DNA from: Monocercomonoides exilis
Taxonomy: Eukaryota > Preaxostyla > Oxymonadida > Polymastigidae
Direction of reading: 5' to 3'
DNA length: 64,000 nucleotides
Assembly: GCA_001643675.2 (NCBI GenBank)
Contig: LSRY02000002.1
Coordinates: forward strand, 2,211,501 to 2,275,500
In this document: piece by piece, positions 56,601-64,000 of the stretch
Layout of the letters: each line of letters starts with the position of its first letter
How positions within the stretch are numbered: the stretch's first letter is position 1
Notes under the pieces: model-generated
Told to the model about the DNA's origin: nothing
The model's input: the letters and a program-made list of their open reading frames with translations, nothing else
Database searches by the model: none
Position numbers and translations under genes: made by a program

Positions 56601-57551
56601 AACTCCTTTTCTTTCTTCCGCATTTTGAAGTTTCCTCATTTCTTTACCTGTTTCATTCACACTTTTGTCATATCTTGGAGATGATAATTCATTTGATTGC
56701 TCTTTTTTCAATGACTCATCGCTTATGCTGTCAACAACATCAACAAAGTTATCAGAAGAATTTTGCTTTTGATGATTTTTTTGATTGTTTACAGAGGAGT
56801 GTAATTCCTTTTGCGTTGTCTTTTCTTCTGATTCATGAGTTTCTTCAATTTTGTTAGAATCATCAGTTTCATCAACTTCGTCATCAAAATGAAGTTGTAG
56901 TAGTTTATCAAGTAATCTGGTAGCCTTTTCATTAAACTGTTCGACATTTTCATCAGTATATTCCCAATTAGCACGATCAGTTTTATTTTGTTTGGAGAGT
57001 GTTTCGCTCTTTTCTCTCTTTGGTGATCTTTTTCTATTTTTTCGATGTGAATTTTTTCGCAAACTTTTTTTGAGAGGTGTTGATTTTGCAATTATGCCCG
57101 AAATTTCTGCGGAATCTGTCCATTCTGTCGATTCAGCTGAAGGAAATTGATCCAATGATATATATGTTGATATTGTTTGGTCAGGAGCAACGATATCGGT
57201 AGACACTTCTAATTGACGTTCACTTATCGGCAGAGAAGAGGTCGAATCCATTTCTCTTGTTAACTCTGGGGTTGATGGAGAATTTTGAATTTGTGTTTCT
57301 TGCTCAATTGTTTGAATAGTTGAATTAGAACTTTCCGTTTGCGAAAGCATTAAAGACATGGTTGTGGAAAATGCTTGAGGAATAACAACATCTTGGTTTG
57401 ACGAAGTTTTTTCCTTGTTTTTAGAAAATGCATTTATTACGTCTTCCCATCGACTTTCATCGCTTTCATTTATCTCTTCTTCTGGATCAAAAATGCTTGA
57501 TGGTATTGAATCTATCGATTCAATGAGGATAGTGTCATTTGACGTGTCCAT
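53658..57551 (-). CDS. Low-complexity protein with a split, divergent calponin-homology domain
   Basis: A single open frame from ATG at 57551 (MDTSNDTILIES) to TGA encodes about 1297 residues; the frame extends 25 codons further upstream only through a TTG. The first ~780 residues are acidic then basic and Ser/Pro-rich, including SR/SP dipeptide repeats. From ~787 a CH-like first half is visible: LKLWMKDVIGVSLPSL...LDDPFSNGIIINQIVGE, matching the family pattern of an opening W, an L-x-DPFSNG turn and a hydrophobic helix. About 130 residues of Ser/Pro/Arg-rich insert follow, then the second half (KPHNIFRSVRRP, EECRQNLAAPLAWL, TQQTIWGIVSLVESEW), ending with the conserved IWG helix. CH domains of this kind bind actin, microtubules or axonemal partners. 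A flagellar or cytoskeletal role is my inference. Confidence 0.75.
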   Translation of the reverse strand: MDTSNDTILIESIDSIPSSIFDPEEEINESDESRWEDVINAFSKNKEKTSSNQDVVIPQAFSTTMSLMLSQTESSNSTIQTIEQETQIQNSPSTPELTREMDSTSSLPISERQLEVSTDIVAPDQTISTYISLDQFPSAESTEWTDSAEISGIIAKSTPLKKSLRKNSHRKNRKRSPKREKSETLSKQNKTDRANWEYTDENVEQFNEKATRLLDKLLQLHFDDEVDETDDSNKIEETHESEEKTTQKELHSSVNNQKNHQKQNSSDNFVDVVDSISDESLKKEQSNELSSPRYDKSVNETGKEMRKLQNAEERKGVTEKRSRKVRFADSIIAGDTNIDFKQRNTNTNDFRQSSIKSSGDQMLVNESFLNETESSLEIQEIPSASKLPHNDEASEGVLASAHGSSDLIETEQSNQKEVTSKTSPLLSSLQHQILKTPFIPRNSPYRERKSRRRQQSISPRPRDKSVKKRQSEERDEAHQQQKQKKPRSESAELTARLKAKQKKEKPKNGTHSPSSSRSPSPSSSRSPSPHIHSLLESKTTSSKSLSHSHVKSSHLTKTSPISESASSNASPLITPSASTSSSAATSSTSASPPIIPPQQTPRHLKHNSSSTSISHPSSTSFQLEQHEQQNRPNPTKVSSKQNTRTKSKISVHSTKESNLASPTDTTMPSSAILSAPVDNKASLSYENSTSSGSSAFQRTKPHAYHQQFHSQLPGNPLLQRMPMNSGPFNVIPPSSIQTPRRSQSPSLSNKKQGFQPATRSSTPRRSSTPPSSTQPQAATFKPSQFFPSISADRRNQLKLWMKDVIGVSLPSLAELEQLGPLDDPFSNGIIINQIVGECVWMEGFLKKRKEGASGRSGKDPTKNESRGLQEAATRSGSAYILDLSNEMSPRLTSFASPRTLRSTLLHNSPSLTLSPRSPSSASRRPTSSPSKIMSPFRLRSYSSANASSPAVLSEAQWDMFNSTKPHNIFRSVRRPKVLEECRQNLAAPLAWLTGRGAWKSSSCFSDLRALTESVVSGTQQTIWGIVSLVESEWRKMVAPRTEKQRMLNESQRISRERVQSQMFEQIEDREYDQCRKDTLRKEAKVIRPQSANRQAMRKAMTVKRSQRPIVVHPPQLMIPEEKKGNLTTTNETPESMHLAQSCASSFSNEITPREVSDAKLLHNPRITPEKSELSVPPSFSSDGPSSRNTSLHTDESSSFQIPSQFISPITSASHSCSNSLQSSSQRTPFISPSLAVQPSSSPFCGIDVTPKLFSAGTPQTLSSQNYTPRGRGLISMALDTREENLRQRISMCLQTTS
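55966..56023. repeat. 24-base tandem repeat, about 2.4 copies
   Basis: The unit GGTGAAGGTGAACGTGAAGA (then TGAA) occurs at 55966..55989 and 55990..56013, with a partial third copy. It lies inside the CH-domain gene and, on its coding strand, encodes an SPSPSSSR-type Ser/Arg/Pro dipeptide repeat. Copy number is likely to vary between isolates. Confidence 0.85.
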
Positions 57552-57609
57552 AAAACAAAAAATAAAATTAAAAATCGATCCATTGATTACATAATAAATC
57601 TTTTTGATT
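57552..57609. promoter_or_regulatory. Bidirectional promoter, 58 bases
   Basis: Only 58 bases separate the start codon of the CH-domain gene (minus) from that of the U2AF65-like gene (plus). The stretch is nearly all A and T apart from one ATCGATCCATTGATTAC core. No TATA-box position fits both genes at normal spacing, so initiator-driven transcription with very short 5' UTRs is likely. Confidence 0.5.
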
Positions 57610-60240
57610 ATGCCATCTCGACACAAACGAAGAGGCAGAAGTTATAGCCCTTCATCGTCTTCTTCAACTTCACATTCAAGAAAAAGGCATACAAAGAATA
57701 GCAAGTACAGTACAAGATCTCACTCAAGAAATAAAGAAAAACGGCAAAGGAATTCAAAGAGTGTCAAAACAAAATGGAATGAAGATAACGCAGGAAAAGA
57801 TGAAGAAGCAGATCTTCAATCAAAACACTTACAAAACTTAAAGGATATAGAATCGCAATTTTCTATACTTCCTTCTCAATCGTTTCGCACTTCAAAGAAA
57901 TTATATATCAGTAATTTTCCACCTGGAATAACCCCAAGCGCTCTTTGTGATCTTATAAATGTTGCACTCATTGAAGGGGGATTAGACACATTTCCAAATT
58001 GCCTGGATGTATTTATTCATAATGATAAAACATATGCTTTTGCTGATTTTAGAACTCCAGAGGCTGCAACAAAGGCCATGTCTTTGGATGGTTTTAGCTG
58101 CATGGGGCATCGATTAAACGTTAAACGATCACGTGATTATGCACCTTGTGAAACTCCTCCTGAATTATTGAAATTATTAAGAGATTCTGCAGAAGCTTAC
58201 AAAAAGAAAAATCCTCAAAAGAAGGAAGAGAAGATACAACTGGTTCATTTCGTAACGGGGATACCAATTGAATATAGTAGTGATTCAGAATATCTTATAT
58301 ACGTTGCTGGTTTTCCACAGAATACTTCAGAATCTGTTGTGAAGTCAATTCTGCAATTATTTGGACCTCTTCAGAGCTTTGAATATCCAAGAGATGAAAT
58401 TACAGGAAATACATTGGGATTTGTGCTTTTTGAGCTGGCCAATACCGAACAAACACAGACATGTGTTGATGTGCTGAATGGAATGGTCGCTGGACAGATT
58501 CAGCTTTCGGCTTCTCGAGTGTTTATTGATGTGAAGGTAACTATTTTTTTAAAAGTGTATTTATTCATTGAAATTAACAATTTTTGTTTGATCACATCTT
58601 TCTTATTCTATTGACGCATATTTTTTTATACACAGGAATTTTCTCGTTTTTCTATGAATTTGATGAAGAAAAGAGGAGTAACCTCAAAAGACTCTTCTCT
58701 TGTTGCTCCTTCGACATGGATTGAGATGTCATCACGCAGAACAGCCATGCGCACTGCGTTGTATTCATCTTCTGCATTCGCGACGTCTTCTTCATCATCT
58801 TCATCATCTGACACTTCATCTTTGCAAACTTCTACTGCTGCAGTGTCATTGCCTCCGATATTTCCGACTTCTTCTTCTTCTTTTGCTTTGGCTCAAAAAT
58901 CATCCGATTTGGCTTCGTTTATGTCTTCTTCATCTTCATCTTCGGCTCTTTCTATGATGTTGCCCTCGCCAACAGAGTCTGCACGTCTTCCTGTGATTCT
59001 TTCACCATCACCAGTTCTGCTTATTTTGGGTGCTTACTCTTTTTCATCCCTTCCTCGTTCAGTTTTTGCTAAGTTGAATGCAAAAAGCATCTCTTTGGGC
59101 AGCACAAAAGATGAAGACAAGTCTGATTTTGGAAAAGAAAATAGAAAACAAGCAACAACATCAGCAGCTTCATCATCATCAAAACGTACTGTTCGTTCTC
59201 GCTCATTGTCATCATCATCATCTTCTTCTTCTTCTTCTTCGATGAAAAAGATCAAATCAGATCATCGCCACAAACACCGTTCTTTATCCAAATCATCACG
59301 TTCGTCATCTTCTTCTTCATATTCTTCTCATTCGTCTTCGTATTCTTCATCTCCATCATCTTCTTCTTACTCAAGCTATTCATCATCCTCATCCATATCT
59401 GATTCATCGTCAATTTCTTCCTCATTTTCTTCATATTCCTCCTCTTCCTCTTCTTTCGATGCCAAATCGTCTTCTCGACGAGGACGTCGCCAACATCGTG
59501 GGCGTTCCCCTTCACTCAAGCACCACCATTCAAAAGAAGCAAAGTTGGCAGACAAGCCAAAAGGAGAGGAAAAAGCCAGAACACAATCATCAGCTGCTGA
59601 GTCACACGCCACGTCACATCATCATCAGGAGCATTCTGAGCCGCAGGCTGCTTCTTCGAAGTCTTCGCACAGCAAGCAACATCCAAATGCCAGCAAGTTG
59701 GCAGATCACTCAAAGCAAGGAGATTCTTCAATTTCTTCAGAAGGAGAGCATTCGAATGGTACATCAAAGCCAGAAAAAGAACTTACCAAAACACAAGACG
59801 TTACTACAGAGCAAGAAAAGTCCAGGCAAAAAGAGCGAGAATCGAAGGAATGCGCAAATGTTGAAAATAAAACAAAACATTCAAGTATATCTCCTTCAAA
59901 TGCTCAGCCGATACCTTCTTCTTCATCATCATCATCTTCTTCTTCTTTCGATGATGAGAAAATATTGTCTTTGCTTCCTTGTGATGCAAGAACGTCTTTG
60001 TGTGTTTCGCTTGGTAAATCCTTTGGAAAGGTTGTCTCTTGGCGCAGAGGGTTTGATGAGACTGATGGCATTTTTGCATCGCACAAGGAAAGAAGTTATT
60101 TGGGTCTTTACATTATGTTTGACTCTTCAGAAACAGCTATGTGTGCTATGAAGAAACTAATAGGGAGGAGAATTGGTTGCACCCCTCTTGTGGTGTTGTA
60201 TTATCCTGCTGATTTATATGAAAAGAATATTTTTGTGTGA
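57610..60240 (+). CDS. U2AF2: Splicing factor U2AF large subunit (U2AF65-like)
   Basis: Two exons, 57610..58536 (ATG) and 58636..60240 (TGA), with a 99-base intron (GTAACT...ACACAG, phase 0), give about 843 residues. U2AF65 binds the polypyrimidine tract and recruits U2 snRNP to the branch point. An RS-rich N-terminus is followed by KTKWNED, a possible tryptophan ligand for the small subunit. RRM1 (~97-178) has KLYISNFPPGIT, IEGGLD, TYAFADFRTPEAATKAMSLDG and KRSRDYAP, closely following the family. RRM2 (~226-309) has LIYVAGFPQNTSES, FGPLQSFE and LGFVLFELANTEQT. The C-terminal UHM is recognisable (GKSFGKVVSWR, LGLYIMFDSSETAMCAMKKLIGRR, VVLYYPADLYEKNIF). Its first strand (VLLILGAYSF, ~435) is separated from the first helix (~748) by about 300 residues rich in Ser, Arg and Lys, so the protein is nearly twice the usual length. 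Confidence 0.9.
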
Positions 60241-60393
60241 GGATTTCCAAGTTACTTGGCGTTAAAATAAAAAAACTAATTTAAACAAAAATTATTTTAT
60301 CATAGGTTTTCTTCATTTATTAAAATGTATAATTAAAACAAGAGCAAAGTTTGTATTATGAATAAATCAAATTTCGAAACTATACTTCTAGTC

Positions 60394-60509
60394 GGGGCAT
60401 AATTTTTTCTTTTGTGAAAATTACGTGATTTGTTCCAAACGTTTTCAAATATCTTATCATGATTAGTTATTCATTCTCTTGAAAAGAAATACAAAAAATA
60501 AAAAATAAA

Positions 60510-60552
<43 letters not shown>

Positions 60553-60800
60553 AATCTACAAAAAAAATATTCGAAAATATAAAGTGGAACAAAATAAGCA
60601 TTGCAAAAAATAAATTCCAAATGGGGCAAAATTTTTTGCTTTCTGTATTTTGTTCCATTCTCCTCTAACAATAATTTTTCTCAATTTTAAAATTTTTCCG
60701 TATTTTTTTAATATGGAAATGAAAGACTTGTAATAATTTAGTTGGAGAAAAAGTTTGGAACAAATCGTTGTTTTTTTCTTGAACGAAAGAATTTTGTCCC
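60394..60800. repeat. Nested inverted repeats with GGGGCAWAATTTTTT termini
   Basis: The outer arms 60394..60440 and 60753..60800 are imperfect reverse complements sharing GGG[GA]CA[TA]AATT at the outer edge and GATTTGTTCCAAAC at the inner edge. An inner hairpin lies at 60586..60657, with GGAACAAAATA...GCAAAAAAT paired to its complement. The outer terminus resembles the GGGTCATAATTTTA terminus of the large inverted repeat near 33033. No coding capacity is present; this fits MITE-like insertions, one nested in another. Confidence 0.6.
60512..60551 (+). repeat. Poly(A) homopolymer, about 40 bases
   Basis: An uninterrupted run of about 40 A follows a short AAATA-rich tract. It could be the fossil tail of a retroposed sequence or simple homopolymer expansion. 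Its exact length is likely to be unreliable in any assembly. Confidence 0.9.
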
Positions 60801-60878
60801 AAATTTAATGAGCTAACCCACAATAAATATATTAAATAATTGATTCAAATAAAAACTGAAGTTAAAAAAACACAGAGA

Positions 60879-63800
60879 ATGATAGGATGGCCCTCGACTA
60901 TTTTTTGCTTTTCAATAATGATTTGCGAAATATTTCTTGTTGATGCTGTGCCTATTGAAGAAGAATTAGAAGTTTTGCGAAATTCTTTTTTTTCATTACG
61001 TAACGAACGTGTGGAAAAGGATGATTTCAACAAAGTTGCAAAAATCGAGAGTTGTTCTCCTCATCATTTTTTTGAGAAAAAGGAAATGAATGAGCAGACC
61101 TCTTTGCTGTTGAACTTTTTGTCAAAAAATTCATCAACTGAATTTGCAAAGATAACCTTTAGAAGATATCAAAATGGTTGGTTTTTCGAATTGGATACAC
61201 ATTCAAATAGCATTTTTCGAAATGTGAAGTTTCTTCATTTTCAAGACGAAAAAATGCCACTATTTTTTTCCAATGGATATTTGCAAATGATAAATGTAAC
61301 TCTTCGAAGAGATTATCAAAAGCCTCTGGTTAAAACAGATTTTGCAATTGTTCAATGTGCAAACGAAGGAAGTACGTCTATTCGTGATTCAAACTTTCTG
61401 GATTCATTTGTTTCTGCCACTTCGCATTTTCTATGTGATGGATCATTAAATGCTGTGCAAGTGAAAGAATGTTCTTTTAGAAATATAACTTGGGGAATTT
61501 CGAGAGAAAAATGTGTTCAAAAACGCATTGTAGATGGATTGATCCAGGATTGTTCTTTTTCTTTCGTTTCAAATGGAATTGATGGAGTGCTTTTTCCAAC
61601 TCAAGGAATCAGATCGATGAAAGTTTCGAACTCAACTTTTTCGAAATGCAATGGAAATTGCCCAATCGGAAGAATGACTTATTCAACAGGATTAATTGAG
61701 GTTTTTGATTGCCCACTTATTTCTGTGAACTCTTCTTCTGAACTATTTGGAGGAGCTTTATACATTTCTGGTGATGCCAAGTTGTCTGTGATGCGATGTT
61801 TTTTCAAAAGTTGCCAAGTTGGAGCTTCGAACAACAGTGGCTACGGGGAAGGAGGAGCTCTCAATATTAACTCAACAATTCTTTCATCTGTTGTTGATTC
61901 GAACTTTTCAAATTGCGTTAGTGGGTACACTGGCGCAGCGTGCTATTCCCAATCAAGCAAATTTCAAGGATGCGTGTTCTGGAATGGATCATCTCAGCAT
62001 TATGGATCTTTGTGCTTCCAACCTTCAATTGAAGGAGCTGATTTAATTGAGTGCAAATGCTTGAATGGGAACGCTTTGAGACATGGAGGAGCAATATCAT
62101 TCTCACCTCGATTATCCACATCATTTTTTGTTACGAATTGCTTGTTTAAAGGAAATAATGGAGGCCCAGAATGCGGAACTGCTTATTGTTGGGGAAGCAA
62201 TTATACTTCGGAAATTTTTTGGATATTTTGTTTTTTGGAAGACAATTATGCACTTGATAGCAAAAATGGGATTAAGTATTATGGATCTTATATGGGTAAT
62301 GTTCAACAGAGTGATTTTGTTGAAACATATTCGTTTAATATTCAAGGTTCTGTTCTTTTTATTGAAAGAAAAGTCTTTGGGGATAAAAGCGAATGGATTC
62401 CATCTCCAACTCAGTACAATGAAACTTTTATTTCTGCAGAATATGGAAATGATGAGTTTGAAATGTGTGGGCATGCATCCAGAGAGTGCAAGACTCTTGG
62501 ACACGCATTTGAGAAGTTAGGCGATGCATTTCGCAAGTCACCAATCTTCGTGAAGCGTGGAGAATATGTGGAAAAAGTTTTAAATGTGGGAACAAAAAGG
62601 ATAAGAATTATTGGAGAGCCGCAATCAAACACTGTAATAAAAATGAATAGCGCTGCATCGGGGAATGATCTGTTTATTGTGGATGGAGGTTTGTTGGATA
62701 TAACTTCTTTCACACTTATTCCGCAAGCAAGTGCATCTTCAATTTCATCAACAGTTTTTTTTGTGATAAAGGGTTATTGTTCTGTGGACCAATGCATTTT
62801 TACTAATCCCCAAACAATTAATGGAGTATTGAATCTGTTTTCAAGTGTGGTGAAAGTTATTGATGGAAAAATGATTTTGAGTGAATGTATTTTGAAAGAC
62901 ATGGAATTTGATGGCTCACCTTGTTTGTCATTTTCGAATACAGCTGATTTTCTTTTTAACTCTTCTTGTTTTCTGAATATCATCAGAAGAAATGGAAATG
63001 GAGGAATAGTGGAAACTGAACTTCAATCTTCGCAAAATCTTTTATTGAACAACATTTCATTTATGGAGTGCCAACTGCTGAATGGAAATGGAGGTGGAGT
63101 GTGTGTGACTTTGAATTCTGACTGCATTTTGAAGATTGGAAGTTTAACTGAAGTGTCGCTTGCTTCGTGTTCAGTTCCGACAGATGCATCATTGAAAGGG
63201 AAAGGAGGAGGATTATTTCTGAAACTGAATCCTGGAAGCGAGAATTTTGAATTAAATAAACTTGTTTTGGGAAATGGCAATAAAGCATGGAAGGGGAAAA
63301 GCATATTCCTGGATGCCGAAAGCTTGAGTGCAGTTGCAGATTATTCACACTTTGTGTCGTGCATTTCGTTGGATAGAAGCAAAGAAGAAGAGATCATGGG
63401 ATTTAACGGTGATCATGAAGGATATGCTGTTCCATTGTTATTCTATTTTCAAAAGTCGTTTGCAGGTCCGGCGTTTGTGGGAGGAACAAACAATTTGGAC
63501 TTCGACCAGTGCGGATATAGTGGCTATCCATGTTCAACACTAGAAAAAGCTGTACAGCTGAGATTCGAAGGATCCCCAAGGGAGATTGTTGTGAACGAAG
63601 GATTTGAGTGGAAGGAAGTGGTCGAAATGAAGAGTTATGAATGGAGGGTGAGAACCATGGTGAAGGGACGAAACGTGAAAGTTTTGCCTGCAAGAGATGC
63701 AACTGAAAGAGGAATGGTTATTGTTAGCAAAAGGTCCAGTATAACAAATATTTCTTTTGCCCTTTGTTCAGCTTTATCAGAAACTTCTCACACTTTCATT

Positions 63801-64000
63801 GTGTGTTTATCCAATGAATTGGAAATTGTTGATTGCTCGGTAACTCCACTGTCCAACAGCGCAAATTTTTCACTTGGATACTCATTTATTGTTGGAATTG
63901 GAGGAAGAATAAAGATCCACTCATTTATGCAAAATGGATTGTCTGTTTCTGATCAAACAGCACTTTTCAAAATAGAGGAGTCATGTTCACTGGAGTGTGT
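60879..64000 (+). CDS. Third Pmp-like beta-helix surface protein, 3' end beyond the window
   Basis: An open frame starts at ATG 60879 with a likely signal peptide (MIGWPSTIFCFSIMICEIFLVDA) and continues without a stop to the window edge: 1040 codons and two bases. The protein has the same build as the two minus-strand giants: short Cys- and Ser-containing strands such as DCSFSFV, many GG[AG] turns (GGALYISG, GEGGALNIN, GGGVCVTL), and N-x-[ST] sites. Two CG...C-x-[ST] modules, EMCGHASRECKT (near 62480) and DQCGYSGYPCST (near 63525), are 348 residues apart, each preceded by an F[IV]-x-x-x-x-x-N segment. The transmembrane helix and any kinase-like tail would lie outside the window. It is the only one of the three on the plus strand. 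Short overlapping frames at 61819-63702 on either strand are shadows. Confidence 0.88.
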   Translation, partial: MIGWPSTIFCFSIMICEIFLVDAVPIEEELEVLRNSFFSLRNERVEKDDFNKVAKIESCSPHHFFEKKEMNEQTSLLLNFLSKNSSTEFAKITFRRYQNGWFFELDTHSNSIFRNVKFLHFQDEKMPLFFSNGYLQMINVTLRRDYQKPLVKTDFAIVQCANEGSTSIRDSNFLDSFVSATSHFLCDGSLNAVQVKECSFRNITWGISREKCVQKRIVDGLIQDCSFSFVSNGIDGVLFPTQGIRSMKVSNSTFSKCNGNCPIGRMTYSTGLIEVFDCPLISVNSSSELFGGALYISGDAKLSVMRCFFKSCQVGASNNSGYGEGGALNINSTILSSVVDSNFSNCVSGYTGAACYSQSSKFQGCVFWNGSSQHYGSLCFQPSIEGADLIECKCLNGNALRHGGAISFSPRLSTSFFVTNCLFKGNNGGPECGTAYCWGSNYTSEIFWIFCFLEDNYALDSKNGIKYYGSYMGNVQQSDFVETYSFNIQGSVLFIERKVFGDKSEWIPSPTQYNETFISAEYGNDEFEMCGHASRECKTLGHAFEKLGDAFRKSPIFVKRGEYVEKVLNVGTKRIRIIGEPQSNTVIKMNSAASGNDLFIVDGGLLDITSFTLIPQASASSISSTVFFVIKGYCSVDQCIFTNPQTINGVLNLFSSVVKVIDGKMILSECILKDMEFDGSPCLSFSNTADFLFNSSCFLNIIRRNGNGGIVETELQSSQNLLLNNISFMECQLLNGNGGGVCVTLNSDCILKIGSLTEVSLASCSVPTDASLKGKGGGLFLKLNPGSENFELNKLVLGNGNKAWKGKSIFLDAESLSAVADYSHFVSCISLDRSKEEEIMGFNGDHEGYAVPLLFYFQKSFAGPAFVGGTNNLDFDQCGYSGYPCSTLEKAVQLRFEGSPREIVVNEGFEWKEVVEMKSYEWRVRTMVKGRNVKVLPARDATERGMVIVSKRSSITNISFALCSALSETSHTFIVCLSNELEIVDCSVTPLSNSANFSLGYSFIVGIGGRIKIHSFMQNGLSVSDQTALFKIEESCSLEC

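Larger units (their letters stand above)
60241..60878. other. Intergenic between U2AF65-like and the third beta-helix gene
   Basis: 638 bases of AT-rich sequence, containing the nested inverted-repeat cluster and the homopolymer annotated below. It must also hold the 3' end of the U2AF65-like transcript and the promoter of the beta-helix gene. The two overlapping minus-strand frames across the A-run are low-complexity artefacts. Confidence 0.5.

Noticed and set aside
1-64000. Alternative nuclear code with TAA/TAG as Gln
   Set aside because: Several conserved genes (PDS5, BUD31, Rab) end in TAA at the expected place, and no conserved frame contains an internal TAA or TAG.
1-64000. tRNA, rRNA, CRISPR arrays or bacterial operons
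   Set aside because: I read the intergenic parts for T-loop (GTTCRANNC) pairs, rRNA blocks and regularly spaced repeats and found none; spliced genes rule out a prokaryotic reading.

Overview
The window looks like nuclear DNA of an AT-rich, intron-rich protist. I place it, by inference, near the oxymonads (Preaxostyla), because three giant membrane-anchored Pmp-like beta-helix proteins lie next to ordinary eukaryotic genes carrying many short GT-AG introns. Both TAA and TGA end real genes, and neither TAA nor TAG interrupts them, so the standard code applies. Across the window I resolved 25 introns of 43 to 141 bases, and every splice phase closes.

Left part (1-29400). A beta-helix/pseudokinase receptor-like gene (1135-8934, minus) is followed by a gene-poor stretch holding one candidate short two-exon gene and possible decayed coding sequence. 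Next comes a nine-exon PDS5 cohesin regulator (12496-19738, minus). A divergent six-exon type I membrane protein resembling the gamete fusogen HAP2/GCS1 follows (20414-24069, plus). A coiled-coil protein with TFxP motifs (24430-27152, minus) shares a 50-base promoter with the splicing factor BUD31 (27203-27815, plus). Then come a Rab11-like GTPase (28018-29043, minus) and a tiny SAM-domain protein (29086-29386, minus).

Middle (29400-34120). This is a gene desert with two large inverted repeats, one of them two apparently perfect 349-base arms, and a decayed reading frame broken only by TAA. It looks like a landing site for foldback or MITE-like elements.

Right part (34121-64000). A second, larger beta-helix/pseudokinase gene (34121-43225, minus) comes first. 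A 3105-residue protein with about 31 Q-less IQ-like helices follows (43858-53298, plus). A protein with a split, divergent calponin-homology domain (53658-57551, minus) shares a 58-base promoter with a U2AF65-like splicing factor (57610-60240, plus). After a small nested inverted-repeat cluster, a third beta-helix gene begins at 60879 (plus) and runs off the window.

There is no operon logic here. The themes are cell-surface repertoire (three beta-helix genes, the HAP2-like protein), chromosome biology (PDS5), splicing (BUD31, U2AF65) and cytoskeletal or membrane traffic proteins (Rab, IQ-like, CH, TFxP).
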